The notes below the pieces were generated by a model. The model was not told where the DNA came from. It ran no database searches and worked only from the letters and a program-made list of their open reading frames with translations. A DNA stretch of 64,000 bases from Luteitalea sp. TBR-22 (GTDB lineage Bacteria; Acidobacteriota; Vicinamibacteria; Vicinamibacterales; Vicinamibacteraceae), in assembly GCF_016865485.1 (NCBI RefSeq), contig NZ_AP024452.1, positions 496,001-560,000 on the forward strand, read 5' to 3'. Position 1 is the first letter of the stretch, and each line of letters begins with the position of its first letter. Below, piece by piece: positions 26,002 to 34,857 of this stretch. The position numbers and the translations under genes are program-made.

Positions 26002-28551
26002 CTACATCCCGCCAATCGGATCGCCTGCCGGCGTCGGCAGCAGCTTCTGCGGCGTGTAGGGGGAGAACGGCCGTGCCTGGTACCGCGTCACCATGTCGCG
26101 CAGTGCCGCGGCATGCGCGACCCACTCGGGGCTCGCTGGCGTGGCCGTGCCGCGGGCCATCGTGAGCATCTCGAGCTGGCCGACCTGCTGCTGCGCGATG
26201 GCGCGCACATCGGCGGCAGCGGACTCGTTGGCGCCGAGTTCCATGAGCCGCATCGCGAACACCGTCTGCGCGGCACGCAGCGCCAGGGCTGCCGCATCCT
26301 CTCGACCGCTCGCCGGCCGCAGCGCCGTGCGCATCGCCTGGATCACCTCGTGCAGGCCCGGGTTCTTCGCGTCGCGCGCGTGGAACTCCACCAGGCGCGC
26401 GGCGCGCTCGGGATTGAGCAGGCCGGAGATGGTCAGGTCCGCGGCGATGGCCGCGGCCGACGCCGGATCGAACGTGAGGCCGGTGCGGCGCGGGAACATC
26501 TCGGTGTTGTAGCCGCCGAAGGCCTCCGTCCGCGGCTGCAGCAGCGCCAGGATTCGATCGGGCACCACCAGCACGTCGGGCGACAACGTCGCGAGCAGGG
26601 CGTCGAGCGCGGCGCGCTGCACCTCGGGAGCCACGATCCGCGTGGCGGCCGGCGCCGGCGCTCCGCCCTTGCGCACGGCGTAGGTGTAGAACTGTCCGCC
26701 CACCGACTTCACCGTCGCCTGCACCTGGTAGCGATGGTGGAGATAGAGCGGCAGGAACTGCTGCTCCAGGAAGCTGAGCGAACGGCCCTCGGGGATGTTG
26801 CCGATGTCGAACGTGCCCATCGCCAGGGCGCGCACGGCGAGTTCGTGCTTCAGGTTGGCGATCGGGTCGCTGCCGTTGTCCCACAGGCTGGCCAGCGGGT
26901 GCGCGGCGCCTGCCGGCCTCGCGTCGTTGTCGGCGATGAACAACAGGCCTTTCGCGGTGGCCTCGTCGACGAGGCGCGCGAGCTCGGCGGCCTCGTCGGC
27001 GCCCGGCGCGAACTGGCTGTACGCGTACTTCACCGCGAACTCGTCGAAGGCGCCGACGCCGACGCCGTATGCCTCCGACAGGTCGACCTTGCCGTTGGTG
27101 ATCTTCGCCATCGGCGCCGGGTAGTCCATCACCGAGGCGCGGCCGTAGGTGCTCGCGGCGAAGTTGTGCGTGAAGCCGAGCGTGTGTCCCACCTCGTGCG
27201 CCGACAGCTGGCGGATGCGCGCCAGGGCCATCGCCGTCGCGTCGGTGCTCGGGTCGAGGGCGGCGAGGTACTCGGCGTCGGGCGAGTCGCCGGCCGCGCA
27301 GGCGAGGGCGCCCGCGACAGGCGCGCCGGCCGCGTCGTTGCCGGCCTGCGCCGTCAGCCCGGTGCCGAGCATGATGTCCTGTCGCACGCGCAGGGAGCCG
27401 AGGCTGACGTTGCCCTTGAGGATCTGGCCGGTGCGCGGATCCTCGACGGCGGCGCCATACGACCAGCCGCGCGTCGAGCGATGCACCCAGTTGATCATGT
27501 TGTAGCGGAGGTCCATCGGGTCGGCGTCGGCCGGCAGCACCTTCACCTGGAAGCCGTTGCGGAAGCCCGCCGCCTCGAAGGCCTTCGCCCACCACTGGGC
27601 ACCCTCGACCAGCGCCGTGCGGATCGGCTCCGGCGTGCCGTTGTCGACGTAGTACACGATGGGCTCGACCACGTCGCTCACGGCGGCCGCGGGATCCTTC
27701 TTCTGCAGGTGGTGCCGCAGCGCCCAGTGCTTCTCGATCGGCGCGGTGATCGGCGACGCGTAGTCGTGGAACATCAGGTCGATGCCACCGGCGCGCGGGT
27801 CGGCGACCCGGGGCCTGAAGGGGTGCGTCGCGAGGTCGGGCAACTCGACGAACGAGTGGTGCTGGCGCACGGTCACCGCCGCGCCGGTCGGCGTCACCTG
27901 GCTGACGAGCGGCCCTGGCGACGCCTCGGTGACCAGGGTCACCACCGCCTCGACCTCGCTGTTCTTCGGGAAGGCCCTGGTGCGCGGCAGGTAGAGCGCC
28001 GTGCGTGAGCCGTCCACGCGGTAGGCGCCCTGGCCCGACCCGCGCAGCCGGTCGGAGACGCCGTGCGCGTCGCGCAGCACGAAGTCCGTGGCGTCGACCA
28101 GCACGCGCCCCCCCTCCTGCGCCTCCACCTTGAACCCCCAGAGCACCGACCGCGCGAACGAATCGGCCACGGCCTGCCGTTCGGCGGCATCCTCGGTCAG
28201 GGCGCGGAAGCGGTAGTTGGCCTGCGTGAGCAACACCTTCGGGCCGACGCGCTGGAAGGTCACCACCGAGGTCGGGCCGAGTTGTCCGCGATCCAGCCCC
28301 ACCGGGTTGGAGCCGAGGCCTGCCGGCAGCGACACCTGGTAGAGGAACTCCTGGTCGAACCGCGAGATCTCCAGGTACAGCCTGCCCGAGGCCTCGTCCC
28401 AGTACATCGGCACGAAGCCGTCCATCCGCGTCCACGCCTTCGTGCGCTCTGCGAGCGTGGCGGGCGCCGTTTGCGCGACGGCCGGCGGGGCGATGCCGGC
28501 GGCGGTGAGGACGGACAGCGTGATCAGCAGCGCGCGTGTGTGGGTGTGCAT
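26002..28551 (-). CDS. Secreted zinc-dependent metalloprotease (DUF5117/DUF5118/DUF4953 type)
   Basis: 849-residue exported protein. The signal peptide ends near PPAVAQ. The N-terminal region (WTRMDGFVPMYWDEASGRLYLEI) matches the DUF5118/DUF5117 module, and the catalytic domain has HEVGHTLGFTH near residues 448-458 (three zinc His and the Glu base, metzincin-like HExxHxxGxxH). The C-terminal 350 residues are the DUF4953-type extension. Family length is about 800-900. It faces the upstream propeller gene and is followed on the same strand by nothing close; the S9 peptidase gene lies 73 bases upstream. Likely digests external protein. Confidence 0.88.
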   Translation of the reverse strand: MHTHTRALLITLSVLTAAGIAPPAVAQTAPATLAERTKAWTRMDGFVPMYWDEASGRLYLEISRFDQEFLYQVSLPAGLGSNPVGLDRGQLGPTSVVTFQRVGPKVLLTQANYRFRALTEDAAERQAVADSFARSVLWGFKVEAQEGGRVLVDATDFVLRDAHGVSDRLRGSGQGAYRVDGSRTALYLPRTRAFPKNSEVEAVVTLVTEASPGPLVSQVTPTGAAVTVRQHHSFVELPDLATHPFRPRVADPRAGGIDLMFHDYASPITAPIEKHWALRHHLQKKDPAAAVSDVVEPIVYYVDNGTPEPIRTALVEGAQWWAKAFEAAGFRNGFQVKVLPADADPMDLRYNMINWVHRSTRGWSYGAAVEDPRTGQILKGNVSLGSLRVRQDIMLGTGLTAQAGNDAAGAPVAGALACAAGDSPDAEYLAALDPSTDATAMALARIRQLSAHEVGHTLGFTHNFAASTYGRASVMDYPAPMAKITNGKVDLSEAYGVGVGAFDEFAVKYAYSQFAPGADEAAELARLVDEATAKGLLFIADNDARPAGAAHPLASLWDNGSDPIANLKHELAVRALAMGTFDIGNIPEGRSLSFLEQQFLPLYLHHRYQVQATVKSVGGQFYTYAVRKGGAPAPAATRIVAPEVQRAALDALLATLSPDVLVVPDRILALLQPRTEAFGGYNTEMFPRRTGLTFDPASAAAIAADLTISGLLNPERAARLVEFHARDAKNPGLHEVIQAMRTALRPASGREDAAALALRAAQTVFAMRLMELGANESAAADVRAIAQQQVGQLEMLTMARGTATPASPEWVAHAAALRDMVTRYQARPFSPYTPQKLLPTPAGDPIGGM

Positions 28552-28624
28552 GCGAGTGGTGGCGTCCGGTCCTGTCCGGCCGTCTGGCCGTGGGACGAGT
28601 CCCGCGGCGACGTCTCCTGAAGGA

Positions 28625-31060
28625 TCAGCGATTGGTGGCGCTCGTCGCCGGACGGGTCGGCGCGGACTTCACGTGCGTGTCGAGCCAGTCGAGCATCTCG
28701 GCAACGGTGTGCAACACCGACTCGCGTGCCGCGTAGCCATGCGCCTCATGGGGCAGGGTCACGTACCGGACGGTGGCGCCGTGTCCCTTCAGGGCCATGT
28801 AGAAGCGCTCCGACTGGATCGGGAAGGTGCCCTGGTTGTTGTCGGCCTCGCCGTGCGTCAGCAGGATCGGCTCCTTGATCCGGTCGGCGTACCAGAACGG
28901 CGACATGCGCGCGTACACCTCGGGGACCTCCCAGAACGTCCGTGACTCCGACTGGAAGCCGAACGGCGTGAGCGTGCGGTTGTAGGCCCCGCTCCGTGCG
29001 ATGCCGGCCCGGAACAGGTCGGTGTGCGCGAGCAGGTTGGCCGTCATGAAGGCGCCGTAGCTGTGGCCGCCGACGGCGATCCGATCGCGATCGGTCACGC
29101 CGCGCGCCACCACCGCGTCGACGGCGGCCTCGGCGCTCGCCACCAGCTGCTCCACATAGTGGTCGTTGGCGGTCTCGCCTTCGCCGACGATCGGCATCGA
29201 CGGATCGTCGAGGATCGCGTAGCCCTGCGTGAGCAGCAGCAGGTGCGAGGCGCCTCGGACGACGTCGAACCGATACGGCGAGCCGCTCACCTGGCCGGCT
29301 GCCGCGGCACTGGTGAACTCCTGGGGATAGGCCCACATCAGCAGCGGCAGTCGGGTCCCGGCGGTGTAGCCGGCCGGGAGGTAGAGCGTGGCGCTCAGCG
29401 CGACGCCGTCCTTGCGCGTGTAGCTGAGGCGCTCCTTGGTGACGCCGCGCAGCTGTGGCGCCGGGTCGGCGAACGACGTGAGGGCGAGCCTGGCGCCATC
29501 TCCGGCCCCGCCCTGGCCGAGCGTGCGCAACACGTAATTGGGCGGTGACGTCCTGGACTCATGCCGCGTCAGGATCCGGCTGCCGTCGCGCGTCACCACG
29601 GCGACGACCTGCTCGTACTGCTCCCCGCTGCTGCGGAACAGGCGCGTCGCCGTGCCGGTGGCCAGGTCGAGCCGGTCGACGAACGGCCGGTCGCCCTCGG
29701 GCGAGGCGCCCTGCCCGAGCAGGTAGATGCCGCCGTCGTGCGTCAGCACCGTGTCCTGCCCGGGCAGTCTGTACGGAGTGCCGGGATTGGCGTAGGCGTC
29801 CTCGGCCGAGCGCTGCGAGAGCACGCGGACGGTGCCGTCGCGGGCCACCAGGGTCAGCCGCGTGCCGCGTGTCGGCCGGTCGAACTCGCTGACGAGCGCC
29901 TGCCCATCCTCGGTCCACGCCACGCCCACGCACCGATGCTGGGTCTGGTGCCAGGCCACCGGCGCCATGCGGCTGGGCACCGTCAGCGCCATCAACCGAT
30001 CGCGGTGCGCGGCCGTCGCCTTCGGGTTGCCGCCGTCGAGCGCCTCGACCCACGTCAGGCGCGCCGGCTGCGTCGGATCCCAGTCGTACCGGCGCGGACC
30101 CGTCGGCACGCCATTGATCGGCACGGCGTCGGCCAGCGGGAGCTTCGCAAGTGAGTACACCTCGGCGCCGCCCATGTCGATCACGCGCACGTGCTTCGGG
30201 AAGTCGTCGTAGGGCACCAGCCGCGAGAACGGGCGCTCGATCGACTCGACGAGCAGGAACCGTCCGGAAGGCGCCGGGCTGACCATGGTGTACTGACCGG
30301 CAGCCCCGACGATGCGCGGCGTGCCACCGGCGGCCGGGATCACGGCGATGGTGCTCGTCGTGTACCAGGTGAACAGCGCTTCGTCGTGTGCGCTCGTGAG
30401 CAGGTCCTGGTAGGTGCGCACCGGCGCCGGCGTGCCGCGGGTCTCCTGCACGTTCGGCCCGGCGGGCGCGCGTGGCGCCGTTGGCATCGCGCCGCGGTCG
30501 GCGGGAACGGTCAGGCATGCCAGCGACCGGCTGTCGGACAGCCACGAGCACTGCACACCGAGCGGCGCGCTCAGGCGGACGTCCGGCACCTGTCGCGCAC
30601 TGGCCGCGACCGGATCGACCAGCCACAACTGCACATGGTCGGCGCGCACCACGGCGACGGCGTAGCGCGAGCCATCCGGGGCAAAGCCGATGGGCAGCAG
30701 GCGATCGGCAGCGTCGAGCGCAATCGCGACGGGGCGCGGTGCACGTCCGTCGAGCCCGGCCACCGACAGGGCGGCATAGCCGATGCCGCCGACCGGAGCG
30801 CCCGACGCCGCGGCGAAGCGCGCGCCGGCGAGACGGCGCACCGGCTCGGCCAGTTCCGCAATCGTCGGCATCGCGCGTGCCTGCAGCAGGAGCAGGCGAT
30901 CGCCGGTGGGCGACAGCTGCGCGGTCGGCACCGGGGGCGCGTCGAGGATGGCCGGGATCGGCTCCGGCGGCACGCGATAGCCGGACGCCGGCTGCGCCTG
31001 TGTCGGTGACGTGATCGCAAGCGCGGTGAGCGTGAGCGCGCCCAGCCAGGAGCGGGTCAT
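28625..31060 (-). CDS. Secreted S9-family prolyl-oligopeptidase-type peptidase
   Basis: 811 residues from ATG 31060. Signal peptide LGALTLTALAITSPTQAQ, then a long N-terminal beta-propeller (about 40-570) and a C-terminal alpha/beta hydrolase domain with GGHSYGAFM (Ser near residue 667), Asp in LTHGEADNNQ (near 737) and His in PHEAHGY (near 773). The architecture is that of S9 peptidases of the glutamyl-endopeptidase-like branch. The open frame upstream of ATG 31060 overlaps the divergent amidase and is not used. Together with the next gene on the strand (metalloprotease) it suggests extracellular protein use. Confidence 0.87.
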   Translation of the reverse strand: MTRSWLGALTLTALAITSPTQAQPASGYRVPPEPIPAILDAPPVPTAQLSPTGDRLLLLQARAMPTIAELAEPVRRLAGARFAAASGAPVGGIGYAALSVAGLDGRAPRPVAIALDAADRLLPIGFAPDGSRYAVAVVRADHVQLWLVDPVAASARQVPDVRLSAPLGVQCSWLSDSRSLACLTVPADRGAMPTAPRAPAGPNVQETRGTPAPVRTYQDLLTSAHDEALFTWYTTSTIAVIPAAGGTPRIVGAAGQYTMVSPAPSGRFLLVESIERPFSRLVPYDDFPKHVRVIDMGGAEVYSLAKLPLADAVPINGVPTGPRRYDWDPTQPARLTWVEALDGGNPKATAAHRDRLMALTVPSRMAPVAWHQTQHRCVGVAWTEDGQALVSEFDRPTRGTRLTLVARDGTVRVLSQRSAEDAYANPGTPYRLPGQDTVLTHDGGIYLLGQGASPEGDRPFVDRLDLATGTATRLFRSSGEQYEQVVAVVTRDGSRILTRHESRTSPPNYVLRTLGQGGAGDGARLALTSFADPAPQLRGVTKERLSYTRKDGVALSATLYLPAGYTAGTRLPLLMWAYPQEFTSAAAAGQVSGSPYRFDVVRGASHLLLLTQGYAILDDPSMPIVGEGETANDHYVEQLVASAEAAVDAVVARGVTDRDRIAVGGHSYGAFMTANLLAHTDLFRAGIARSGAYNRTLTPFGFQSESRTFWEVPEVYARMSPFWYADRIKEPILLTHGEADNNQGTFPIQSERFYMALKGHGATVRYVTLPHEAHGYAARESVLHTVAEMLDWLDTHVKSAPTRPATSATNR

Positions 31061-31101
31061 CAGTGGCCTCCGGAGAGGCCGGGATTGTAACATCCGCCCC
31101 C

Positions 31102-32727
31102 ATGGATCGTCGGCAGTTCCTCCAGCACACCGTCGCCGGCACCGCCGTGCTCGCGACCGGCTCACATCCGCGCGCCCAGCCCGTCCTCGCCCAGGAGCCG
31201 CCGCGGGTCACGAGCGCGCCGCTTGCCGTCGGCGAGGAGGTGGCCGAGCGTGACGTGGCCGATCTCCGCCGCGGGCTCGAGTCCGGCCAGCTCACGGCGC
31301 GGGCGCTCACCCAGGCCTACCTGCGGCGCATCGATGCGCTCGACCGGCAGGGGCCGACCCTCAACAGCGTCATCGAGCTCAATCCCGACGCGCTCGAGAT
31401 CGCCGAGCGGCTCGACATCGAGCGGAAGGCGGGCAAGGTCCGCGGGCCTCTGCACGGCATTCCGGTCCTGATCAAGGACAACATCGACACCGCCGATCGG
31501 ATGAAGACCACCGCCGGATCGCTGGCGCTCGTGGATGCCCGGCCGCTCGCCGATGCCGGCCTGGTCACCCGCCTGCGCGAGGCCGGCGTCGTGATCCTCG
31601 GCAAGACGAACCTGAGCGAGTGGGCCAACTTCCGGTCGGAACACTCGACCAGCGGGTGGAGCGGCCGCGGCGGGCTCACCCGCAACGCGTACGCCCTCGA
31701 CCGGAACGCCTGCGGATCGAGCTCCGGGTCCGGCACGGCCGCCGCCGCGAGCCTGTGCGCCGTCGCCGTGGGCACCGAGACGGACGGCTCGATCATCTGC
31801 CCCTCGTCACGGTCCGGCCTGGTGGGCATCAAGCCGACCGTCGGACTGGTCAGCCGCAGCGGCATCATCCCGATCTCGGCCACACAGGACACGGCCGGGC
31901 CGATGGCGCGGACCGTCGCCGACGCCGCGGCGCTGCTGCAGGTGCTGGCCGGCACCGACGCCCGCGACGCGGCCACCACGGCGCAGCGGCGTGCCAGGGA
32001 CTACACCGAATACCTGCAGGCCGACGCGCTGCAGGGCAAGCGGATCGGCGTGATGCGCAACTTCTTCGGGTTCGACGCGCGCGTCGACGCCCTCATGGAG
32101 GACGCCATCAAGGCGCTCGAGGCGGCCGGCGCGGTCATCGTCGACAAGGCCAACCTGCCGACCCGCGGGCAGTTCGGCGACGCCGAGTACGAGGTGCTGC
32201 TGTACGAGTTCAAGGCGGGCGTGAACGCGTACCTCGCGACGCTCGGGCCGTCGGCGCCGATGAAGACGCTGCAGGACCTGATCGCGTTCAACGAGGCGCA
32301 CGCGAAGGAGGAGATGCCCTACTTCGGACAGGACATCTTCCTCGCGGCCCAGAAGAAGGGGCCGCTGACCGACAAGGCGTATCTCGCGGCGAAGGCCAGG
32401 GCCGCGCGCCTGTCGCGCGCCGAGGGCCTCGACCGGGTGTTCGCGCTCAAGAAGGTCGACGCCCTGCTGTCGCCCAGTGGCGGGCCGGCGTGGCTCACCG
32501 ACCTCGTGAACGGCGACTATGGGACGGGCGGCAGCTCGGGGCCGGCCGCCGTGTCGGGCTATCCGAGCATCACGGTGCCGGCGGGCCTGGTGCGGGGGTT
32601 GCCGGTCGGCGTGTCGTTCACCGGTCCCGCGTGGTCCGAAGGCGCGCTCATCGCGATCGCGTACGCCTACGAGCAGCGCACGAAGCTGCGGCGCCCGCCG
32701 CAGTATCTGCCGAACGCGCTGGTCTAG
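31102..32727 (+). CDS. Amidase-signature family hydrolase, Tat-exported
   Basis: 541 residues. MDRRQFLQHTVAGTAVLATG is a twin-arginine signal. The amidase signature follows: catalytic Lys in LIKDNIDT (near residue 125), the Gly/Ser-rich GSSSGSGTAAA with the cis-Ser and nucleophile Ser near residues 205-230, and GTETDGSIICPSSRSGLVG. ATG 31102 is used since the longer frame from 31063 has no plausible signal. Its start is only 41 bases from that of the divergent S9 peptidase, so both promoters are packed in that gap or overlap the other gene. Substrate (amino-acid amide, nitrile-derived amide) unknown. Confidence 0.88.
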   Translation: MDRRQFLQHTVAGTAVLATGSHPRAQPVLAQEPPRVTSAPLAVGEEVAERDVADLRRGLESGQLTARALTQAYLRRIDALDRQGPTLNSVIELNPDALEIAERLDIERKAGKVRGPLHGIPVLIKDNIDTADRMKTTAGSLALVDARPLADAGLVTRLREAGVVILGKTNLSEWANFRSEHSTSGWSGRGGLTRNAYALDRNACGSSSGSGTAAAASLCAVAVGTETDGSIICPSSRSGLVGIKPTVGLVSRSGIIPISATQDTAGPMARTVADAAALLQVLAGTDARDAATTAQRRARDYTEYLQADALQGKRIGVMRNFFGFDARVDALMEDAIKALEAAGAVIVDKANLPTRGQFGDAEYEVLLYEFKAGVNAYLATLGPSAPMKTLQDLIAFNEAHAKEEMPYFGQDIFLAAQKKGPLTDKAYLAAKARAARLSRAEGLDRVFALKKVDALLSPSGGPAWLTDLVNGDYGTGGSSGPAAVSGYPSITVPAGLVRGLPVGVSFTGPAWSEGALIAIAYAYEQRTKLRRPPQYLPNALV

Positions 32728-32734
32728 GCCCGCT

Positions 32735-32769
32735 GTGGTGGGGACGCCTCGCTGAGGCGTCCCCACCAC
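32735..32769. terminator. Perfect 16-base stem between convergent genes
   Basis: GTGGTGGGGACGCCTC, loop GCT, GAGGCGTCCCCACCAC. It lies between the amidase stop (32727) and the stop of the facing lipoprotein gene (32777). Very strong stem, no T tract; either a bidirectional terminator or another repeat hairpin. CTAC follows at 32777. Confidence 0.6.
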
Positions 32770-32776
32770 GAGCGTG

Positions 32777-33601
32777 CTACCTGAACTCGATCTCGAGCTT
32801 CTCGACCTCGTTGATCTTGATGCCCTTCATGCCCTTGAGGGCGGTCTTGATCTCGGTCAGCGACGGGTTGTTCCCGAGCTTTTCCATCTTCTCGAGGCCG
32901 GCAGGATCGGCGAACAGCTCGCCGAACGCGACGTCGAACAGCGTCACGCGCTTGCCCTGCACGTGCGTCGCGTTGGTGCGCACCAGCGCGCCGACCGGTT
33001 CCACGGCGATCGCCACCCGCATGTCCTTGAACATCGGCGCCAGCATCGCGAGCATCTCCTTGGGCATCTCGGGCTGGCCCTCGGCCTTCTTCGCCTCCGG
33101 CTTGCGCTTGGCGTCGGCCTTGGCCAGCTCGTCGAGCATGTTCATCGTCAGCATCGACGAGCCCGCGCCGCGGCTGAACTTGATCGGGAGCGGCTCGCCC
33201 TTGCCCGTCGCCTTCGCGCCGCCCTCGTCCATGTCGGGCAGCGCCGTGCTCACCTTGAGCGTGTTGAAGTCCTTGAACGCATAGACCGCGCGCACGCCCT
33301 TCATCTCGCCCTGCGTGACCGGTTCGCTGGACACGAACGTGACGCCCTCGCCGAGTTCGGCGGCCTGCGCCTGCAGCTTCTCCTTCGAGAAGATCGTCGT
33401 CGGGTCGATCTTGGGCGCCGCGGCCTTGTTGTCGCCGCCGCCCATCATCCCCATCATGCCCATCGCCGAGCTGTTGATGAGCATCGTCTGCTCCATCGTG
33501 CCCGAGCCGTCGGCCTTGATCTTGATGACCGAATCGATCGAGATGCAGCCGACCGCCACCGAGGCGACGAGGGCCAGCAGGGCCATCTTCACGTAACGCA
33601 T
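32777..33601 (-). CDS. Lipoprotein of unknown function with Met/Gly-rich segment
   Basis: 274 residues. MRYVKMALLALVASVAVGC is a lipoprotein signal with Cys 19 as lipid site. Then IDSVIKIKADGSGTMEQTMLI, and a Met/Gly-rich stretch AMGMMGMMGGGDNK near residues 46-59. The middle is Lys-rich (KADAKRKPEAKKAEGQ). No named family recognised; beginning and composition resemble uncharacterised acidobacterial lipoproteins. ATG 33601 is preceded by GGGAG. The frame continues far upstream only as an antisense shadow of the aminotransferase. The Met cluster could bind a soft metal, but that is speculative. Confidence 0.7.
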   Translation of the reverse strand: MRYVKMALLALVASVAVGCISIDSVIKIKADGSGTMEQTMLINSSAMGMMGMMGGGDNKAAAPKIDPTTIFSKEKLQAQAAELGEGVTFVSSEPVTQGEMKGVRAVYAFKDFNTLKVSTALPDMDEGGAKATGKGEPLPIKFSRGAGSSMLTMNMLDELAKADAKRKPEAKKAEGQPEMPKEMLAMLAPMFKDMRVAIAVEPVGALVRTNATHVQGKRVTLFDVAFGELFADPAGLEKMEKLGNNPSLTEIKTALKGMKGIKINEVEKLEIEFR

Positions 33602-33682
33602 GCATGTTCTCCCGGGCCCGGAGGCCCTGCTTCCGCCCGTCATCTTGCCGTCGGAACGCGGATGGTAAGCTGCCGGAGGCCG

Positions 33683-34849
33683 ATGTTCTCGACCCGCCTG
33701 CCTTCCTCGCTCGTGCCGTCTCCGCTGGCTGCCGCGGTGGCGGCCCGGCGCGCGCGCCCGGGGCGGCTCATCGACCTGACGCAGTCCAATCCTACGACGG
33801 CAGGGGTGGCATATCCGGAAACGCTGGCCGCCGCCTGGTCGAACGTGGCGGCCCTGCGCTATGCCCCCGATCCACGGGGTCTGGCCACCGCCCGCGCCGC
33901 CGTGGCCGACTGGCACGCCTCGGTCGGCGATGTCATCGACGCCGACCGCCTCATCCTGACGGCGAGCACGAGCGAGGCGTACTCCCACCTCTTCAAGTTG
34001 CTCTGCAACCCGGGCGACCGTGTCCTGGTGCCGTGCCCGAGCTACCCGCTGTTCGAGCACCTCGCACAGCTCGACGCCGTGGCCGTCGACAGGTACACCT
34101 TCCGCGATGCCGGCCGGTGGGAACTCGACCAGGCGGATCTGCGCGACCGCATCACCCCACGCACCCGCGCGCTCGTGGTCGTGTCGCCGAACAACCCGAC
34201 GGGATCGGTGCCTTCGCCCGCAGAGTGGGCGGCGCTGGCCGACGCCTGCCGCGCCCACCGCCTCGCCCTGATCGTCGACGAGGTGTTCGCGGCCTATCCA
34301 CTGGCTCCCGGCGTGGACTACGTGCGCACGCCGCGCCTCGACGATGTGCTGACCTTCAGGCTCAATGGACTGTCCAAGCTCGTCGGCCTGCCACAGGCCA
34401 AGCTGGGCTGGATCGTCGTCGAGGGCCCTGACGGCCTCGCTCGTCAGGCGCTCGAGGCGCTCGAGCTGATCGCCGACACGTACCTCTCCGTGTCCACGCC
34501 CGTGCAACTGGCCGCGCCGACCCTGATCGCCGACGGGGCGGTCGTACGCACGGCCATCGCCGCGCGGCTGCGCGCCAACCTCGCGCACCTGATGACCCGC
34601 GTCGCCGGCACCGCCGTCGACGTGCGCATGCCCGAGGGCGGATGGAGCGTGGTGCTCCGCGTGCCCTGCGTGGGCGAGCCCGACGATCTCGCGCTGGCCC
34701 TGCTGGCGCGCGACGTCGTGGTGCATCCCGGCTACTTCTACGACCTGCCGCACGACGGATACCTGGTGCTGAGCCTGCTCGCGCCGGAAGCCGACATGCG
34801 GGCGGGCCTCGACGTCCTCTGCGGGCTGCCCCTGCTGCAGCCGGCCTGA
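33683..34849 (+). CDS. PLP-dependent aminotransferase, class I/II
   Basis: 388 residues, fold type I. SPNNPTG near residues 170-176 and the Schiff-base Lys in NGLSKLVGLPQAKLGW (near 233) mark the family; VDEVFAAY holds the PLP-ring Asp. ATG 33683 is chosen over the long upstream frame, which is antisense to the lipoprotein; GGAGG lies seven bases upstream. It precedes malQ by eight bases, so the two are co-transcribed although the functions do not obviously connect. Amino-acid specificity is not readable. Confidence 0.87.
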   Translation: MFSTRLPSSLVPSPLAAAVAARRARPGRLIDLTQSNPTTAGVAYPETLAAAWSNVAALRYAPDPRGLATARAAVADWHASVGDVIDADRLILTASTSEAYSHLFKLLCNPGDRVLVPCPSYPLFEHLAQLDAVAVDRYTFRDAGRWELDQADLRDRITPRTRALVVVSPNNPTGSVPSPAEWAALADACRAHRLALIVDEVFAAYPLAPGVDYVRTPRLDDVLTFRLNGLSKLVGLPQAKLGWIVVEGPDGLARQALEALELIADTYLSVSTPVQLAAPTLIADGAVVRTAIAARLRANLAHLMTRVAGTAVDVRMPEGGWSVVLRVPCVGEPDDLALALLARDVVVHPGYFYDLPHDGYLVLSLLAPEADMRAGLDVLCGLPLLQPA

Positions 34850-34857
34850 TCCCGACC

